Assembly (NCBI GenBank): GCA_965224515.1
Contig: OZ245051.1
Location: 2,356,001 to 2,420,000, forward strand
Origin: Sedimenticola_A sp040506425
GTDB lineage: Bacteria; Pseudomonadota; Gammaproteobacteria; Chromatiales; Chromatiaceae
Length of the DNA: 64,000 nt
Reading direction: 5' to 3'
This document shows positions 15,949-25,572 of the stretch, one piece after another. The notes under the pieces are model-generated. The model was not told where the DNA came from and made no database searches. It saw only the letters and a list, made by a program, of their open reading frames with translations. The translations under genes and the position numbers were made by a program. The stretch's first letter is position 1. Every line of letters starts with the position of its first letter.

Positions 15949-17862
15949 ATGCTTCAGACGATTAGGGAACGCGCTCAAGGGGTGATCGCCTGGATCATCG
16001 TAATTCTGATCAGTGTGCCATTCGCTCTTTGGGGTATCCAGGAGTACCTGGGTGTCGGCACTGAAAATATCATTGCGACTGTCAATGATCAGGAGATCAC
16101 AGAGCGGGAATTTGATACTGGATTTCGTGAGTTCAAGCAAAACCTGCGTGAACGCATGGGTAAAAACTATCGCCCTGAGCTGATTGACGACGAAACGCTG
16201 CGCAAAGAAGTGCTGGAGGCGATGATCCGCAATACGCTGGTTCTCCAGGCATCCAACAGTCTCGGGCTTCGCGCCGGTGATGATGCCGTGCGTGAGACCA
16301 TACGCAGTATCGCTGCGTTTCAGGTAGGTGGGGTATTCAACCAGGAGGCCTATGAGCGTGCGGTACGCACCCAGGGGCTGACTACATCCGCCTTTTTCGA
16401 ACGCGTCAGGCAGAGCATCGTGAGTGAGCAGCTCAACAAGGCGATCAGCGGTTCGGAGTTTGCGACATCCGCAGAGATTGCAGACCTGGTAAGACTCCAG
16501 CAGCAGCAGCGTGAACTTGGTTTTATTACCGTACCAGTCGCCCCCTACCTGGAGCAGGTCAGTGTGACCGAAGAAGAGGTGCGCAGTCAGTATGACAGCA
16601 ACCAGGCAGCCTACATGGCGCCAGAGCGGGTCAAGGTGGAATACCTGGAGCTTGACCTGGACGGAATCGCTGACGCTCTCAGTGTCGACGAGGAAATGCT
16701 TGAAGGCTACTACGAGCAGCATAAGACAGAGTATGTTTCCCTTGAACAGCGCAGGGCGAGTCATATCCTGTTTGCAGTTGAAGAGGGTGCTGATGATGCT
16801 GTGGCTGCAGAGGCTGAATCTGCCGCCAAGTCTGCACTGGAGCGTATCAATGCAGGTGAGGATTTTGCTGCTGTAGCAAAAGAGCTGTCCCAGGATCCCG
16901 GTTCTGCCGACATGGGTGGTGATCTTGATTACTTTGAAAAGGGTATCATGGCCACCGCCTTCGACGAGGCGGTCTTCTCTATGACGGCCGGTGCCGTCAG
17001 CAAACCGGTGAAAACAGAATTCGGTTTTCATATCATCAAGCTGACCGACGTTCGTGCCCCCAAGGGCAAGACATTCGATGAGTCTCGTGAGGATATACGC
17101 AAGGCGTACCTGCGCAGTGAGGCCGAGCGGTTGTTCTATGAATATGCCGAACGCCTCAGCGACCATGCCTACGAAGATCCGGGCAGCCTTGAACCTGCAG
17201 CAGATGCACTGAAGATCGCTGTTCAGCAGAGCGACTGGGTAACCCGTAGCGGTGGACAGGGCGTATTTTCTTCACCCAAGGTGATCGGTGCAGCTTTTAG
17301 TGAGGATGTCCTGCTGGAAGGAAACAACAGTGAAGCTGTGGAGCTTAGCCCCGAGCACATCGTGGTGCTTCGGGTAAAAGATCATGAAGAGTCAACGGTC
17401 AAGGCGTTTGACCAGGTGCAATCCGATATCGAGCGTCAGTTGAAGGCAGATAAGGCGTCAACCAAGGCCCGGGAAAAAGGGCGCGAGCTGCTGGCCGCGT
17501 TGAGATCAGGTAGTGATTTGTCTCAACTGGCAGATCAGGAAGGCCTCACTGTAGTGAAGAAAGGCTTTATGGAGCGCGGCACTGGTGGCGTGGCTGCTCC
17601 AATCCTCAGGCAGTTGTTCGATATGCCAAGACCTGCTGCCGGAGGCTCTACCTACGCTGATACCGAGCTTGCCAATGGTGATGTTGCAATCGTGGCTTTA
17701 ACCGGCGTGAAGGATGGCGAGCAGAGCCAGATCGACAAGCTCGGTGGTGCGCAGGCCCTCGGTGCGGCATTGACACGTGCAAAGGGTGAGAGCTACTACC
17801 AAAAAATGGTCCAGAATCTGCGGGACAGTGCTGATGTGCAGATACTGAGAAAAGATCAGTAA
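15949..17862 (+). CDS. ppiD: Periplasmic folding chaperone / peptidyl-prolyl isomerase PpiD
   Basis: An inner-membrane-anchored chaperone at the Sec translocon that helps newly exported proteins. The 637-residue protein starts MLQTIRERAQGVIAWIIVILISVPFALWGIQ, a single membrane helix. A SurA-like N-terminal chaperone domain and a parvulin domain follow (RRASHILFAVEEGADD to FGFHIIKLTDVR, about residues 260-365). The open frame extends upstream to 15910 inside the tRNA terminator, so ATG 15949 is the likely start. It lies after lon-hupB, the usual order, and converges on fabI. Confidence 0.93.
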   Translation: MLQTIRERAQGVIAWIIVILISVPFALWGIQEYLGVGTENIIATVNDQEITEREFDTGFREFKQNLRERMGKNYRPELIDDETLRKEVLEAMIRNTLVLQASNSLGLRAGDDAVRETIRSIAAFQVGGVFNQEAYERAVRTQGLTTSAFFERVRQSIVSEQLNKAISGSEFATSAEIADLVRLQQQQRELGFITVPVAPYLEQVSVTEEEVRSQYDSNQAAYMAPERVKVEYLELDLDGIADALSVDEEMLEGYYEQHKTEYVSLEQRRASHILFAVEEGADDAVAAEAESAAKSALERINAGEDFAAVAKELSQDPGSADMGGDLDYFEKGIMATAFDEAVFSMTAGAVSKPVKTEFGFHIIKLTDVRAPKGKTFDESREDIRKAYLRSEAERLFYEYAERLSDHAYEDPGSLEPAADALKIAVQQSDWVTRSGGQGVFSSPKVIGAAFSEDVLLEGNNSEAVELSPEHIVVLRVKDHEESTVKAFDQVQSDIERQLKADKASTKAREKGRELLAALRSGSDLSQLADQEGLTVVKKGFMERGTGGVAAPILRQLFDMPRPAAGGSTYADTELANGDVAIVALTGVKDGEQSQIDKLGGAQALGAALTRAKGESYYQKMVQNLRDSADVQILRKDQ

Positions 17863-17886
17863 TTTTCTGCTTAAGCTCCATTGAAA

Positions 17887-17921
17887 AAGCCGTTTCCGGT
17901 CACCCGGAAACGGCTTTTTTG
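17887..17921. terminator. Bidirectional terminator between ppiD and fabI
   Basis: A 13-bp stem (AAGCCGTTTCCGG / CCGGAAACGGCTT) with a TCAC loop has A residues before and a T run after it, so it can end both convergent genes. Confidence 0.85.
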
Positions 17922-17927
17922 TTTTAA

Positions 17928-17952
17928 GTAGGTCGGCCTTCAGGCCGACTTG
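17928..17952. repeat. REP-like palindrome (GTAGGTCGGCCTTCAGGCCGAC type)
   Basis: GTCGGCC and GGCCGAC are separated by TTCA and preceded by GTAG. A closely similar palindrome lies at 63693-63740, which suggests a dispersed family. Confidence 0.6.
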
Positions 17953-17957
17953 GCGTG

Positions 17958-18734
17958 TCAGGTTTTGCCTACCACGTGGTAGCCTGAATCAACATACAAC
18001 ACATCGCCGGTGATACCCGATGCAAGATCAGAGCAGAGGAAGGCGGTAGCGTTGCCCACTTCGTCGATGCTGACGTTGCGGCGAAGCGGTGTCTTCTGTT
18101 CTGCCTCTTCCAGCATGGCCTTGAAGTTCTTGATGCCGGCTGCAGCCAGGGTGCGTATCGGTCCGGCAGAGACCGCGTTAACGCGGATACCGTCTGGACC
18201 AAGAGAGTCTGCCAGGTAGCGCATGGTGGCTTCCAGGCTCGCCTTGGCTACGCCCATAACGTTGTAGTTGGGCACTGTGCGCACGGCGCCAAGGTAGCTC
18301 ATGGTGACCATGGAGGCATTGCGACCGGCCATCATGCTTCGTCCAGCCTTGGCCATGGCGGCAAAGCTGTAGGCGCTGATGTCGTGTGCAGTGGCGAAAC
18401 CCTCGCGGGTTACCGCATCGGCAAAACTGCCCTCCAGTTGATCGGCCGGGGCATAGGCGATCGAGTGCACCATGCAGTCCAGGCCGTCCCACTGCTTACC
18501 CAGTTCGGTGAACAGGTTTTCAATATCCTCATCGCTGGACACATCCAGGGGCAGAACGATGTCGGAGCCAAACTCAGCGGCAAACTTGTCGACACGTTTC
18601 TTCAGTTTTTCGTTTTGATAGGTGAGGGCGAGTTGAGCACCCTCGCGGTGCATGGCCTTGGCGATGCCGTAGGCGATGGAGCGGTTGCTGGCGATACCCG
18701 TAACCAGGACTTTTTTGTCTTGCAGAAAACCCAT
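17958..18734 (-). CDS. fabI: Enoyl-[acyl-carrier-protein] reductase (NADH) FabI
   Basis: Catalyses the last reduction of each fatty-acid elongation cycle. The 258-residue short-chain dehydrogenase fold has the FabI-type nucleotide motif GIASNRSIAYGIA and the catalytic tyrosine-lysine pair Y157 and K164 (YNVMGVAK), with the second active-site tyrosine at Y147. Residue positions match those of the E. coli enzyme within one. It converges on ppiD and shares the terminator between them. Confidence 0.96.
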   Translation of the reverse strand: MGFLQDKKVLVTGIASNRSIAYGIAKAMHREGAQLALTYQNEKLKKRVDKFAAEFGSDIVLPLDVSSDEDIENLFTELGKQWDGLDCMVHSIAYAPADQLEGSFADAVTREGFATAHDISAYSFAAMAKAGRSMMAGRNASMVTMSYLGAVRTVPNYNVMGVAKASLEATMRYLADSLGPDGIRVNAVSAGPIRTLAAAGIKNFKAMLEEAEQKTPLRRNVSIDEVGNATAFLCSDLASGITGDVLYVDSGYHVVGKT

Positions 18735-18957
18735 TTGAATTCCTTGCGATTTTGTTTCCAGAGTGCAATTCCGGCAGATGATACAGGACCGGACAATCAG
18801 CTAAAGGTACCGGAAATCAGCTGTATATTAAAGAACTAAGGTGGATTGTCATGGTCATTAGTTGGGAGGGTTCACCCGTGGCCCCAATGAGGTAAACTAG
18901 CCCGAGTCCTCTCTGGTATGAGTGGGGCGGGGACACTACGAGAAGAATAATACCCAG

Positions 18958-21159
18958 ATGTTCAAGGCATTTACGGATCAAAAGCTCAGACGGATAACAC
19001 GCATCCCATTGTGGATAGGCGTTGTTTTGCTGCTTGGCGCCTGTACGGAAGGGGGGTGGAATAATCCCTATCCCGCCGCTGAGGCAGACCTGAATATTCT
19101 CTACAGTTCTTTCACCGAGCGGCCCAAGCATATGGACCCGGTGCGCTCTTACAGTTCAGATGAATACGCCTTTATCGCCCAGATCTACGAACCCCCCTTG
19201 CAGTACCATTTTCTGAAACGCCCCTATCAATTGGAGCCGTTGTCCGCTATCGCTGTGCCAAAAGCCCGCTATCTTGATGAGCAGGGTAATTGGCTTCCTG
19301 CCGGCGTGGCAGATGATCAGATTGCATTCAGCGATTATGAGATCGAGATCAGGCCGGGAATGCAATATCAGCCCCATCCCGCACTGGCCCATGATGCGAA
19401 GGGTAACTATCGTTACCATCATCTTGGTGCGGATAAAATCGAAACCCTCAATACCCTGTCAGATTTTTCCGAGCAGGGTTCACGTGAGGTTGTGGCTGAG
19501 GATTTCGTCAACCAGATCAAGCGGCTTGCGGTGCCTCATCTTCATTCACCCATCGCCGGCCTGATGGGTGAATATATTGTGGGGCTGGACGAGTTTGGAG
19601 AGCGTATCGGCAAGGTCTATGAGACGCTGAAAAAAGAGACCGGACAGGATAAGCCCTATCTTGATCTTCGCCCCCATGAGCTTAAAGGGGTGGAAGTGAT
19701 CGATCGTTACCGTTTTCGTATCCGCCTCAAGGGCAAGTATCCCCAGTTCGTCTACTGGCTGACGATGCCGTTTTTCTCTCCCATGCCCTGGGAGGCTGAC
19801 GCCTTCTTTGCGCAAAAGGGGATGGAGAAGCGCAACATCACCCTCGACTGGTACCCCATCGGCAGTGGACCGTTCATGTTGACAGAAAACAACCCCAATC
19901 TGCGCATGGTGCTTTCACGGAATCCCAATTTTCACGGAGAAAAGTATCCCCATGAAGGAGAGGATTCTGATAGATCCCGGGGATTGCTTGATGACGCCGG
20001 TGCAGAACTGCCGTTCATTGAGAAGGCGGTCTATAGCCTGGAGAAAGAGACCATCCCCTACTGGAACAAATTTCTGCAGGGTTACTACGACACCTCGGGT
20101 ATATCATCAGACAGCTTTGATCAGGCCGTGAAATTCTCTGACCAGGGGGAGTTGGGGTTGACCGAACCCATGCGGGATAAGGGTATCAATCTACTGACAG
20201 CGGTAACCACATCCATGTACTACATGGGATTCAATATGGCAGATCCTGTGGTAGGCGGGGAGTCCGAGCGGTCGCGACTGTTGCGACAGGCGCTCTCGAT
20301 TGCCGTTGATTTTGAAGAGTACATCTCGATCTTCAACAATGGACGGGGTATCAGTGCCCAGAGCCCTCTGCCGCCGGGTATCTTCGGTAGCCGTCAGGGT
20401 AGTGAGGGGGTAAATCCCTACGTCTACGAAATGAGCAATGGCAAGTCCAGGCGAAAACCCCTGGATAAGGCCCAGGAACTGATGGTCAAGGCGGGCTATC
20501 CCAATGGCAAGGATAAGCAGAGCGGCAAGCCGTTGATCCTCTACTACGACACAACCGCATCCGGACCGGACGACAAGGCACGCCTGAACTGGTTCAGGAA
20601 GCAGTTTGCCAAGCTCGGTATTCAATTGGTGATCAGGGCCACCGATTACAACCGCTTCCGTGAGAAGATGCGCAAGGGCACGGCCCAGATTTTTATGTGG
20701 GGCTGGAATGCAGACTATCCTGATCCTGAAAACTTTCTTTTCCTGCTGTACGGTCCCAATGGCAAGCTGGAGCACGGTGGTGAGAATGCCGCCAACTACA
20801 GCAGTCCGCGGTTCGACGCGCTGTTCGAGAAGATGAAGAACATGGACAACAGTCCGGAGCGCCAGCAGATAATCGATGAGATGATTGAGATCCTGCGTTA
20901 CGAAGCTCCCTGGATTTTCGGTTTTCATCCCAAGGCTTTTTCCCTGTTTCACAGCTGGTACCGGAACGTGAAACCCAACCTGATGGCCAACAACACGCTG
21001 AAGTACAAGAGACTGGAGCCTGAACTGCGCCAGCGTCAGCGCACCGCCTGGAACCCGCCGGTGATCTGGCCGATTATCACCCTGCTGGTGATACTGGTGC
21101 TCAGTGCCATTCCGGCAGTGATGGTCTATCGTCGGCATGAGAGGAGTGCTGCGCGATGA
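18958..21159 (+). CDS. Peptide ABC transporter substrate-binding lipoprotein with C-terminal membrane helix
   Basis: A 733-residue solute-binding protein of the SBP_bac_5 (oligopeptide/YejA-like) family. The lipobox LLGAC gives Cys29 for lipid attachment. Family segments include FVYWLTMPFFSPMPWE, IGSGPFML and WGWNADYPDPENFLFLLYG. Unusually, the last 40 residues hold a strong membrane helix (PVIWPIITLLVILVLSAIP) and a basic tail, which ordinary binding proteins lack. I chose ATG 18958; an in-frame GTG at 18922 adds 12 residues. The stop overlaps the first permease start, so the four transporter genes are translationally coupled. Confidence 0.87.
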   Translation: MFKAFTDQKLRRITRIPLWIGVVLLLGACTEGGWNNPYPAAEADLNILYSSFTERPKHMDPVRSYSSDEYAFIAQIYEPPLQYHFLKRPYQLEPLSAIAVPKARYLDEQGNWLPAGVADDQIAFSDYEIEIRPGMQYQPHPALAHDAKGNYRYHHLGADKIETLNTLSDFSEQGSREVVAEDFVNQIKRLAVPHLHSPIAGLMGEYIVGLDEFGERIGKVYETLKKETGQDKPYLDLRPHELKGVEVIDRYRFRIRLKGKYPQFVYWLTMPFFSPMPWEADAFFAQKGMEKRNITLDWYPIGSGPFMLTENNPNLRMVLSRNPNFHGEKYPHEGEDSDRSRGLLDDAGAELPFIEKAVYSLEKETIPYWNKFLQGYYDTSGISSDSFDQAVKFSDQGELGLTEPMRDKGINLLTAVTTSMYYMGFNMADPVVGGESERSRLLRQALSIAVDFEEYISIFNNGRGISAQSPLPPGIFGSRQGSEGVNPYVYEMSNGKSRRKPLDKAQELMVKAGYPNGKDKQSGKPLILYYDTTASGPDDKARLNWFRKQFAKLGIQLVIRATDYNRFREKMRKGTAQIFMWGWNADYPDPENFLFLLYGPNGKLEHGGENAANYSSPRFDALFEKMKNMDNSPERQQIIDEMIEILRYEAPWIFGFHPKAFSLFHSWYRNVKPNLMANNTLKYKRLEPELRQRQRTAWNPPVIWPIITLLVILVLSAIPAVMVYRRHERSAAR

Positions 21160-22133
21160 TGGCTTATATCATCCGGCGTGCTCTCTACGCCATCCCGATT
21201 CTGATCGGGGTCAACGTGCTCACCTTCATGCTCTTTTTCGTGGTCAACTCTCCGGATGATATGGCGCGCATGCACCTGGGTCAGAAACGGGTCAGCGAAG
21301 CGGCCGTTGAGAGCTGGAAGCAGGAGCGGGGCTACGACCGGCCGCTGCTCTATAACAGCAAGGCGGATGGGCTTGGGGCAATAACCGACACCATCTTTTT
21401 TCAGAAATCGGTCAAGTTGTTTCAGTTTGACTTCGGCTCCTCGGATAGCGGCCGGGATATCGGTTACGACATATCCCAGCGCATGTGGCCGAGCCTGGCC
21501 ATTGCCATACCGGTGTTGCTGATAGGCCTGCTGGTGAATATCTCCTATGCGCTGCTTATCGCCTTTTTCAGGGCCACCTATATCGATCTCTGGAGCGTGG
21601 TGCTCTGCGTGGTGATGATGTCTATCTCGGGGCTCTTCTACATCATCGGCGGCCAGTACCTGGTGAGCAAACTGCTGCACCTGGTGCCCATATCGGGCTA
21701 TGACACCGGGCTGGGGGCCTGGAAGTTTCTGGTGCTGCCGGTGATCATCGGCGTGATCGGGGGTATCGGTGCGGGTACCCGCTGGTATCGCACCCTGTTC
21801 CTGGAAGAGATCGGAAAGGACTATGTGCGGACCGCCCGGGCCAAGGGGTTGTCTGAACGGTTGGTGCTGTTCCGGCATGTTCTCAAGAACGCCATGATAC
21901 CGATTCTGACCGGTGTGGTGGTGGTTTTGCCACTGCTGTTCATGGGCAGCCTGATCACCGAGTCCTTTTTCGGTATACCGGGGCTGGGCAGCTACACAAT
22001 CGATGCCATTCAACGCCAGGACTTCGCTATCGTGCGGGCCATGGTCTTCCTCGGCTCGGTGCTCTATATCCTGGGCCTGCTGCTCACCGACATCTCCTAC
22101 ACGCTGGTTGATCCCCGGGTGAGGTTGTCATGA
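21156..22133 (+). CDS. Peptide ABC transporter permease, DppB/YejB type
   Basis: A 325-residue inner-membrane permease with about six helices. The N-terminus MMAYIIRRALYAIPILIGVNVLTFMLFFVVNSP is typical of the OppB/DppB family. The EAA loop that contacts the ATPase is visible as DYVRTARAKGLSERLVLFRHVLKNAMIP. The C-terminus ends ISYTLVDPRVRLS, the usual family ending. It overlaps both neighbours by 4 bases. Confidence 0.92.
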   Translation: MMAYIIRRALYAIPILIGVNVLTFMLFFVVNSPDDMARMHLGQKRVSEAAVESWKQERGYDRPLLYNSKADGLGAITDTIFFQKSVKLFQFDFGSSDSGRDIGYDISQRMWPSLAIAIPVLLIGLLVNISYALLIAFFRATYIDLWSVVLCVVMMSISGLFYIIGGQYLVSKLLHLVPISGYDTGLGAWKFLVLPVIIGVIGGIGAGTRWYRTLFLEEIGKDYVRTARAKGLSERLVLFRHVLKNAMIPILTGVVVVLPLLFMGSLITESFFGIPGLGSYTIDAIQRQDFAIVRAMVFLGSVLYILGLLLTDISYTLVDPRVRLS

Positions 22134-23548
22134 CGTGGGATGGCCTGGTGATTCTCTGGACCGATGCGCTGGTATTCCTGCTGCTGGTGTGTTCCATAGC
22201 TTTCGGAGTTTATGCCTCGCGCAGGGAGCACCTGCGTGCTCCCTGGAGACATGTGATACGCAGCAAGGTGGGTATAGGTACCCTGGTGGTGCTTCTGTTT
22301 TATGTTGTTATCGGGTTGAGCGACTCGATACACTTTCACCCGCAGCTGGACGAGCCGGATAATAGTGGAGAGGTAGGCTACTCCTCGGAGGTGATCAGTC
22401 TTTTCGACCAGATGGTGACCGGCCTGCGCGCCCGCCAGGAGAAGACCTATTCAGCCCCTTTGGCGACCCACCTCTATACCAAGGAGACTATCGAACTGCC
22501 CGATGGCAGTACCATTCGCGACTTTCCGCGCCTGAAGCATGGCGGCGCGCACCTGGCAGATCCAAAGGCTGACTGGCAGTCCGATATTCTCGCCCTCAGT
22601 GCCCTGGGTATTTTCAAGGGTCTTGTCCTTACCCTGGTGCTGGGCAACATCCTGCTCATATTTCTTACCATGCGATCGCGCTGTTCATTTGAGCACACCG
22701 CACGGGAGGTTCTGGCCGGGCGCACTGAAATACCCTGGCGGGTTGCTCTGACCGTGCTCGGCCTGATGCTGGTAGTTCTGATGTGGTCGGCTGAACTGGC
22801 GGGCAAGTATCACCTGCTCGGTACCGACAAGGTTGGTGAGGATGTCTTCTACCAGTCTCTGAAAAGCATCCGCACCGGTCTGCTTATCGGTACCCTGACC
22901 ACCCTGGTGATGCTGCCGGCAGCCATTCTGCTGGGTATCATGGCCGGTTACTTCAGGGGCTGGGTGGATGACGTGATCCAGTACACCTATACCACCCTCA
23001 ACTCGATTCCCGGCGTGCTGCTCATCGCTGCCGCCATCCTGATGCTGCAGATCTACATGAGCCAGCATGCAGACGAATTCAACAGCCTGGTGGAGCGAGC
23101 AGATCTGCGACTGCTGTTTCTTTGTATCATTCTGGGCGTGACCAGCTGGACCGGGCTCTGCCGCCTGTTGCGCGGTGAGGCGATGAAACTGCGCGAGGTG
23201 GACTACGTGCAGGCCGCCACGGCGTTCGGCGTAGGGCATTTTCAGATCATCACCCGCCATATCATGCCCAATGTACTGCATATTGTGTTGATTTCGGTGG
23301 TCCTCGACTTCTCCGGTCTTGTGCTGGCCGAGGCAGTGCTCTCCTATGTGAATATCGGTGTCGACCCCACCATGAACAGCTGGGGGAACATGATCAACAG
23401 TGCGCGCCTGGAGATGGCACGGGAGCCGGTGGTCTGGTGGTCATTGGCCGCCGCCATGATCTTTATGTTTACCCTGGTGCTCTCGGCTAACCTCTTTTCA
23501 GACGTGGTGCGGGATGCCTTCGATCCCCGGCTCAGGAGTAGCAACTGA
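22130..23548 (+). CDS. Peptide ABC transporter permease, DppC/YejE type, enlarged
   Basis: A 472-residue partner permease, about 130-170 residues longer than usual DppC or YejE proteins. The core is recognisable: HLLGTDKVGEDVFYQSL, the EAA loop EVDYVQAATAFGVGHFQIITRHIMPN and the terminal DVVRDAFDPRLR. The extra length is an N-terminal two-helix region, an approximately 100-residue soluble loop (LDEPDNSGEV to DPKADWQSD) and a further helix before the core. The loop is probably periplasmic and could dock the membrane-anchored binding protein; that is an inference from the shared oddity. Confidence 0.88.
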   Translation: MTWDGLVILWTDALVFLLLVCSIAFGVYASRREHLRAPWRHVIRSKVGIGTLVVLLFYVVIGLSDSIHFHPQLDEPDNSGEVGYSSEVISLFDQMVTGLRARQEKTYSAPLATHLYTKETIELPDGSTIRDFPRLKHGGAHLADPKADWQSDILALSALGIFKGLVLTLVLGNILLIFLTMRSRCSFEHTAREVLAGRTEIPWRVALTVLGLMLVVLMWSAELAGKYHLLGTDKVGEDVFYQSLKSIRTGLLIGTLTTLVMLPAAILLGIMAGYFRGWVDDVIQYTYTTLNSIPGVLLIAAAILMLQIYMSQHADEFNSLVERADLRLLFLCIILGVTSWTGLCRLLRGEAMKLREVDYVQAATAFGVGHFQIITRHIMPNVLHIVLISVVLDFSGLVLAEAVLSYVNIGVDPTMNSWGNMINSARLEMAREPVVWWSLAAAMIFMFTLVLSANLFSDVVRDAFDPRLRSSN

Positions 23549-25572
23549 TGGCAGGTGGCGAGACCCTACTGAGGCTGGAAGGCCTGACCACCCTGCTGGG
23601 CAGCAGTGAACGCCCGGTGCGTGCCGTGGACGGTATCGACCTGGAGATACGCAAAGGGGAGACCTTTGCTTTGCTGGGAGAGTCAGGTTGCGGGAAGTCC
23701 ATGACAGCGCTCTCCATTATGCGTCTGCTGCCTCCAGCCGGACGTATCGCGGGGGGCAATGTCTGGCTGGGCGACACCAGTCTGCTCGACCTGCCTGAAA
23801 ACGCCATGCGTAGCGAGCGGGGTGGACGCATGGGTATGATTTTCCAGGAACCCATGACCTCACTCAATCCGGTGCTGCCTGTCGGACAGCAGATTGCAGA
23901 GGCGGTGAAGATACACGATCCCGAACACCGTAACCGGGTGGATCAAAGGGTGGTCGAACTGTTGCGCTCGGTGGGAATTCCCGATCCGGAGCAACGGGCA
24001 AAAGAGTATCCCCACCAACTCTCGGGGGGGATGAAACAGCGTGTGGTGATCGCTATCGCACTGGCCGGGCGTCCGGAACTGTTGATTGCTGACGAACCCA
24101 CAACTGCGCTGGATGTCACTATTCAGGCCCAGGTGCTTGGCCTGCTCAAGGATCTTCAGCAGCAGACCGGCATGGCTATTCTGCTTATCACCCACGATCT
24201 CGGCGTGGTATCCGAGGTGGCTGACAGGGTTGCGGTGATGTATGCCGGACAGATTGTCGAGGTGGCTGAGACCAGGCATTTTTTCGGTGAGGCGGGACAC
24301 CCCTACAGCCGCAAGCTGTTCGATTCGATTCCAGGCAAGGAGAAGCGGTCCAGCAAGCTTGCGGTAATCAAGGGAAGCGTGCCGTCCCTGCGGGAGCAGT
24401 TCACCGGTTGCCGTTTTGCCGAGCGCTGTGAGCAGGTGATGCCGGTCTGTCGTGCCGAGGAGCCCCAGTGGTGTGAACTGGAGACCGGACAGGGGATGCG
24501 TTGCCATCTCTGCAATCAACCGGCCCAGGAGCCGGCTCCGGTGCATCAGCCGGAGGAGAAGGCGCCCATCAGCGAGAGCGATTCAGCTGTCCAGCTCGAG
24601 GTGAGTGACCTCAAGGTTCACTTCCCCATCCACAAGGGTGTTTTCAAGCGCGTGGTGGGACATGTGAAGGCGGTGGACGGGGTCTCCTTCAATATCGCCC
24701 CAGGCAAGACCCTTGCCGTGGTGGGCGAGTCCGGCTGCGGCAAGACCACCGTGGGCAAGGGGATCCTGCAGCTGATCCGCCCCACCGCGGGCAGTGCCCG
24801 TTTCGAGGGTGAGGAGCTGACCCGGCTCAAGGGCGGGGAATTGAGAAAGCGCCGCTCCGACCTTCAGATCATATTTCAGGACCCTGTTGCCTCAATGAAT
24901 CCCCGCATGCTGGTGGGCGATATTATTGAAGAGGGTATGCGGGCCCAGGGAATCGGCGGCAGTGTCGCCCAGCGCCGTGCCCGGAGCCGGGAGCTGTTGG
25001 AACATGTGGGTCTCTCCGCCGATGCGGCCGACCGCTATCCCCATGAATTCTCAGGTGGCCAGCGCCAGCGTATCTGCGTGGCCCGTGCCCTGGCGGTGGA
25101 GCCGCGCCTGATCGTCTGCGACGAACCCACCAGTGCCCTGGATGTCTCGGTCCAGGCCCAGATTCTCAATCTGCTCGAGGAACTGCAGCGGGAGATGGGG
25201 CTCACCTATCTCTTTATCACCCACGATATTTCGGTGGTGGCTTACCTGGCCCACGAGGTGGCAGTTATGTACCTGGGGCGCATTGTTGAGCGCGGTACGG
25301 TGCAGGAGGTACTGGAGTCACCCAAACACCCCTATACCCGTGCGTTGCTCTCGGCAGTACCCGAAATCGAGCCCTCTTCAAGCCGGACGGTCATTCGCCT
25401 GGAGGGGGATATGCCATCACCCTCAGATCCTCCGGCAGGCTGTCATTTCCACCCCCGTTGTCCTGAAGCGGCGGAACAGTGTGCCATGGCCTATCCTGAA
25501 GAGATTCGATTGAGTGATACCCGTAGCGTAAGCTGTATCAAGGTCGACACCGGAGTAGAGAAGAGTGGATGA
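23548..25572 (+). CDS. Peptide ABC transporter, fused double ATPase (YejF/DppDF type)
   Basis: A 674-residue protein with two complete ABC ATPases in tandem that power the two permeases. First half: Walker A GESGCGKS, signature LSGGMKQR, Walker B LLIADEPTTALDVT. Second half: Walker A GESGCGKT, signature FSGGQRQR, Walker B LIVCDEPTSALDVS. Each half ends with the oligopeptide-transporter C-terminal extension. Those extensions carry cysteines (CRFAERCEQVMPVC, CHFHPRCPEAAEQC), which in related DppD proteins bind an iron-sulfur cluster. The fused form resembles YejF. The 3' end overlaps a tiny zinc-ribbon gene by 8 bases. Confidence 0.93.
   Translation: MAGGETLLRLEGLTTLLGSSERPVRAVDGIDLEIRKGETFALLGESGCGKSMTALSIMRLLPPAGRIAGGNVWLGDTSLLDLPENAMRSERGGRMGMIFQEPMTSLNPVLPVGQQIAEAVKIHDPEHRNRVDQRVVELLRSVGIPDPEQRAKEYPHQLSGGMKQRVVIAIALAGRPELLIADEPTTALDVTIQAQVLGLLKDLQQQTGMAILLITHDLGVVSEVADRVAVMYAGQIVEVAETRHFFGEAGHPYSRKLFDSIPGKEKRSSKLAVIKGSVPSLREQFTGCRFAERCEQVMPVCRAEEPQWCELETGQGMRCHLCNQPAQEPAPVHQPEEKAPISESDSAVQLEVSDLKVHFPIHKGVFKRVVGHVKAVDGVSFNIAPGKTLAVVGESGCGKTTVGKGILQLIRPTAGSARFEGEELTRLKGGELRKRRSDLQIIFQDPVASMNPRMLVGDIIEEGMRAQGIGGSVAQRRARSRELLEHVGLSADAADRYPHEFSGGQRQRICVARALAVEPRLIVCDEPTSALDVSVQAQILNLLEELQREMGLTYLFITHDISVVAYLAHEVAVMYLGRIVERGTVQEVLESPKHPYTRALLSAVPEIEPSSSRTVIRLEGDMPSPSDPPAGCHFHPRCPEAAEQCAMAYPEEIRLSDTRSVSCIKVDTGVEKSG

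Noticed and set aside
15892..17166. 424-codon open frame on the minus strand
   Set aside because: Antisense to ppiD, whose chaperone and parvulin domains are clear on the plus strand.
20191..22013. Two long minus-strand frames (20191-21138 and 21126-22013)
   Set aside because: They lie antisense to the binding protein and first permease, and their composition (Gln/His-rich) is typical of shadow frames.
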